A stretch of 58,765 nt of DNA from contig NZ_JAUNHL010000010.1 in the NCBI RefSeq assembly GCF_030523955.1, forward strand, positions 1 through 58,765, given 5' to 3'. Below are positions 58,645-58,765 of this stretch, piece after piece. Position 1 is the first letter of the stretch; the number at the start of each line of letters is the position of its first letter. This DNA is from Neisseria sp. GTDB lineage: Bacteria > Pseudomonadota > Gammaproteobacteria > Burkholderiales > Neisseriaceae. A program made the position numbers and the translations under genes. A model generated the notes under the pieces. It did not search any database, was not told the DNA's origin, and saw only the letters and a list, made by a program, of their open reading frames with translations.

Positions 58645-58765
58645 TCAATTAAAATAAGAGCTCCGTAGCAGTGCAGTCATAAAATCTCCCACGGCAGGTA
58701 AAACTTTCCACAAATGCTTTTTAATATTCGCCCATACCTTTTCAATCGGATTAAGCTCGGGTGAA
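58645..58765 (-). pseudogene. C-terminal part of an IS630-type transposase, cut by window end
   Basis: On the minus strand, from 58764, the open frame reads SPELNPIEKVWANIKKHLWK and ends after 39 codons with SSYFN and a TGA at 58645-58647. SPELNPIE is the conserved DDE-transposase block of IS630 and relatives, whose last Glu is catalytic. The rest lies outside the window, so whether the element is complete cannot be told. Beyond the stop, 'atagtcaattaaaata' may be the terminal repeat. Confidence 0.8.

Overview
The window reads as chromosome of a commensal-type Neisseria. Roughly 45 copies (counted by eye) of the 12-mer TGCCTGTCTGAA or its complement lie between genes, mostly as inverted pairs. 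I recognise this 12-mer as the DNA uptake sequence (DUS) dialect described for Neisseria wadsworthii (TG-wadDUS), so the source is probably N. wadsworthii or a close relative. Gene content and order (dnaN-dnaA / rpmH-rnpA-yidD-yidC, fur/bamE, lpxL/metK) also fit Neisseriaceae. Decayed Correia-like elements (CREE), an IS1106-type MITE and an IS630-type transposase tail are present. I saw no tRNA, rRNA or CRISPR array.

Layout. 0.2-8.6 kb: housekeeping genes tldD, dapD, aat, fur, bamE, dapB, a glutamine amidotransferase, a lipoprotein and ribD. 8.7-28.8 kb: a large surface-glycan locus, all on the plus strand. 29-35 kb: queA, accB-accC, a flavin monooxygenase, prmA and a BamE-like lipoprotein. 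35.5-47.7 kb: lpxL, metK, asd, gyrB, a secreted broad-spectrum racemase, a lipoprotein hydrolase, a UDG-fold protein, zur-cobW and yegP. 47.8-58.5 kb: a J-domain protein, fpr, hpnC, a DUF2750 protein, darP, pmbA, dnaN, dnaA, rpmH, rnpA, yidD and yidC. The window ends inside an IS630-type transposase fragment.

The most interesting part is 8.7-28.8 kb. It combines nucleotide-sugar genes (rfbBAC without rfbD; wbpO/wbpP-like genes for UDP-GalNAcA), a DUS-bounded block (Wzx flippase, Wzy polymerase, two glycosyltransferases), a third glycosyltransferase, a set resembling the Neisseria pilin-glycosylation genes pglB2-pglC-pglD, and a complete wza-wzb-wzc export module. The phosphoglycosyltransferase and ATP-grasp halves that are fused in meningococcal PglB2 appear here as two overlapping genes. 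My model is that a GATDH-type sugar is loaded on undecaprenyl phosphate, extended, flipped by Wzx, polymerised by Wzy and exported through Wza/Wzc. This would be a Wzy-dependent capsule or exopolysaccharide, unlike the ABC-transporter capsules of meningococcus. The same lipid-linked sugar could also feed protein O-glycosylation if a PglL ligase exists elsewhere.

Regulation visible in the sequence: an 18-bp palindrome between fur and bamE carrying two opposed TATAAT hexamers, a candidate Zur box over the zur -10, extended -10 promoters before metK and gyrB, and a near-consensus promoter before rpmH. Many transcription units end in hairpins made of two opposed DUS copies. Function calls rest on recognised motifs and family memory; no searches were run.
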